From: Oscillospiraceae bacterium
Lineage (GTDB): Bacteria > Bacillota > Clostridia > Oscillospirales > UBA929
Length of the DNA: 7,940 bases
Assembly: GCA_031289065.1 (NCBI GenBank)
Contig: JAITQI010000036.1
Coordinates: forward strand, 1 to 7,940
Reading direction: 5' to 3'
The notes beneath the pieces were generated by a model. The model was not told where the DNA came from. It worked only from the letters and a program-made list of their open reading frames with translations, and searched no databases. Positions within the stretch are counted from its first letter, which is position 1; each line of letters begins with the position of its first letter. The position numbers were made by a program, and so were the translations under genes. Positions 6,578-7,940 of the stretch are shown piece after piece.

Positions 6578-7912
6578 TCAGCCGCCCGGGGCGTACAGGA
6601 ACCGCCGCACATCGAGGGCGCACAGGGCCGCGCCCACAAGGGCGGCGGCCACATAGGCCCAGGCGAAGCCCACCATGCGCAGCGACGGTCGGGCGGTGAG
6701 CAGCCAGATCAGCGCCAGCTGAACCAGACCGGCGGCGATGGTGTTGGCCGCCGTTTTGGCTTGCTGCCCCATGCCGGACAGGAGGCTGCCCAGTACGCCG
6801 TGGTAGCAGGACAGCAGCGTCCCCAGCGCCAGCAGCGGAAAATGCTCTCCGGCGGCCGCCTGCCCGAACAGCGCCACCGCCAGCTTGGGGCCGAAGACAG
6901 CCAGCAACGTCAGCGAGGGCGCCAAGGCCAGCGTGGCCGCCCGCAGCGCGCGTCCCACCCGGCGGCGCATGGCGTCCAACCGTTTCAGCGCCAGGTCTTC
7001 GGACAGCCGGGGGATCATCACCAGCGCCAGCGCGGCGACGAAAGCGCTGGGCAAACCCAGCAGCGGCAAGCTCATGCCCAGCATAACCCCGTAAGCCGAC
7101 AGCGCCTCGGAAGCCGACAGGCCGGACACGGCCAGCCGGGTGGGGATCATCACCGCCCCCGCCGAGCCGATCAGGTTGGACAGCAGGCTGGCCAGCGAGA
7201 TGGGCACGGCGATGGCCGCCATGCCCCGCAGCATCTCCCGCCGGGGCACAGGCCGTCCCGCCGGAACGACCGCCCGCTGTTCCCGGCGGTACATTATCCG
7301 CAGCAGAACGGCGCTGAACACCTCGCAGACCACCATGCCCGCCACGATGAGGGCCACGGCGTACTCCTCGTATTGGGGCTTGAACAGGGTCAGCAGGGCG
7401 ATCACCGCCACGGTGCGCACCGTCATCTCCAGCACCTCGCTCAGGGCGGGCTGGTTGACCTTTTTGAGGCCGTAAAAATGGTTTTTGTGGATGTTCTCCA
7501 ACCCGGTGAACAGGATGCAGGGCAGCAGCGCGAGCAGCCCCGCCCGGGTGCGGGCGTCCCCCAGCAGCCAGACCGATATGCCGTCGGACAGGGGGATGAT
7601 CAGCGCCGCCGCCAGGGCAAACAGCGCCAGGAACACCCCGATGGCCCGACGGGTCAGCTGGGCCACCGCCCTGGTGTTGCCCACCGCCTGATACCCCGCC
7701 GACAACCGCGACACCGACACCGCCAGCCCGGCCACCACCACCGCCATGATCACCGAATAGGCCGGCATGACCAAGGAAAACAACCCCATGCCCTCCGCCC
7801 CGATGAGCCGGGAGACGAACACGCGGTAGACAAAGCCCAGCAGCTGCAACAGGATATTGCTGGCCGACAGCAGCGTCGCGCCGTACAGGGCCGAACGGGT
7901 GTTGACTTTCAA
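6578..7912 (-). CDS. SpoVB-like oligosaccharide flippase (MOP superfamily)
   Basis: This 444-residue polytopic membrane protein has about 12 or more hydrophobic segments. Its N-terminus matches the SpoVB/MurJ-like branch of the MOP exporters: an amphipathic start, then LLQLLGFVYRVFVSRLIGAEGMGLF (first 20 residues from L21 diagnostic), followed by a region like AYSVIMAVVVAGLAVSVSRL. Members flip lipid-linked oligosaccharides or peptidoglycan precursors across the membrane. SpoVB of Bacillus is needed for spore cortex, but many paralogues serve capsule or wall synthesis, so the exact substrate is not assigned. At 444 residues it is shorter than Bacillus SpoVB (about 518). The TTG start at 7912 is used because an in-frame TGA lies 24 bases upstream and GGGGGG stands about 9 bases before it; the ATG at 7934 is out of frame. 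Its stop is only 9 bp from that of the convergent VWA gene, leaving no room for a separate terminator. Confidence 0.88.
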   Translation of the reverse strand: MKVNTRSALYGATLLSASNILLQLLGFVYRVFVSRLIGAEGMGLFSLVMPAYSVIMAVVVAGLAVSVSRLSAGYQAVGNTRAVAQLTRRAIGVFLALFALAAALIIPLSDGISVWLLGDARTRAGLLALLPCILFTGLENIHKNHFYGLKKVNQPALSEVLEMTVRTVAVIALLTLFKPQYEEYAVALIVAGMVVCEVFSAVLLRIMYRREQRAVVPAGRPVPRREMLRGMAAIAVPISLASLLSNLIGSAGAVMIPTRLAVSGLSASEALSAYGVMLGMSLPLLGLPSAFVAALALVMIPRLSEDLALKRLDAMRRRVGRALRAATLALAPSLTLLAVFGPKLAVALFGQAAAGEHFPLLALGTLLSCYHGVLGSLLSGMGQQAKTAANTIAAGLVQLALIWLLTARPSLRMVGFAWAYVAAALVGAALCALDVRRFLYAPGG

Positions 7913-7940
7913 AAAGAAACGCCCCCCGCGTCATAGGTTT

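Noticed and set aside
6761..7936. A 391-codon plus-strand open frame opposite the flippase
   Set aside because: It is a low-complexity Gln/Arg/His-rich antisense shadow of the SpoVB-like gene, with no supporting ribosome site.

Overview
The window is a GC-rich chromosomal segment that most likely comes from a low-branching, high-GC Firmicute of the Clostridia (Oscillospiraceae-like). The clues are a T-box leader RNA, strong sigma-A promoters (TTGACA/TATACT), purine-rich Shine-Dalgarno sites, GTG and TTG starts, and a SpoVB/MOP-type flippase. The taxon is inferred; no marker gene is present. There is no IS element, CRISPR array or integrase.

Layout. (a) 1-412: a minus-strand tRNA unit with a near-consensus promoter (333-361), a broken tRNA 5' half (237-262), an intact tRNA-Ala(GGC) (86-161) and, just after it, a long multi-helix hairpin (20-78). 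(b) 413-2437, minus: a CPA1-family Na+/H+ antiporter with a long cytoplasmic tail. (c) 2550-4217, minus: an AMP-forming acyl-CoA synthetase. (d) 4276-4645, minus: a complete T-box leader with its own promoter, stem I, T-box sequence and a 14-bp intrinsic terminator. It lies directly upstream of the synthetase, and its specifier reads best as CUG (leucine). (e) 4699-5800, plus: a divergent promoter and a macro-domain protein with a C-terminal helix-turn-helix-like domain, interrupted by an apparent one-base deletion near 4904-4907. (f) 5875-6568, plus: an extended -10 promoter, a CATGAAC repeat/palindrome and a small von Willebrand A (TerY-like) protein with intact MIDAS residues. (g) 6578-7912, minus: a SpoVB-like lipid-linked oligosaccharide flippase, convergent with the VWA gene and only 9 bp from it.

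How the parts may work together. The synthetase, and possibly the antiporter behind it, appears to be induced when uncharged tRNA (probably tRNA-Leu) accumulates. That is unusual, because T-boxes normally control aminoacyl-tRNA synthetases and amino-acid biosynthesis or uptake genes. The macro/HTH-like and VWA genes form a same-strand pair that suggests an ADP-ribose- or nucleotide-linked stress or conflict module. The pairing and the repeat in front of the VWA gene make local regulation plausible but unproven.

The two best leads are the T-box/acyl-CoA synthetase arrangement and the macro-VWA pair with its operator-like repeat.
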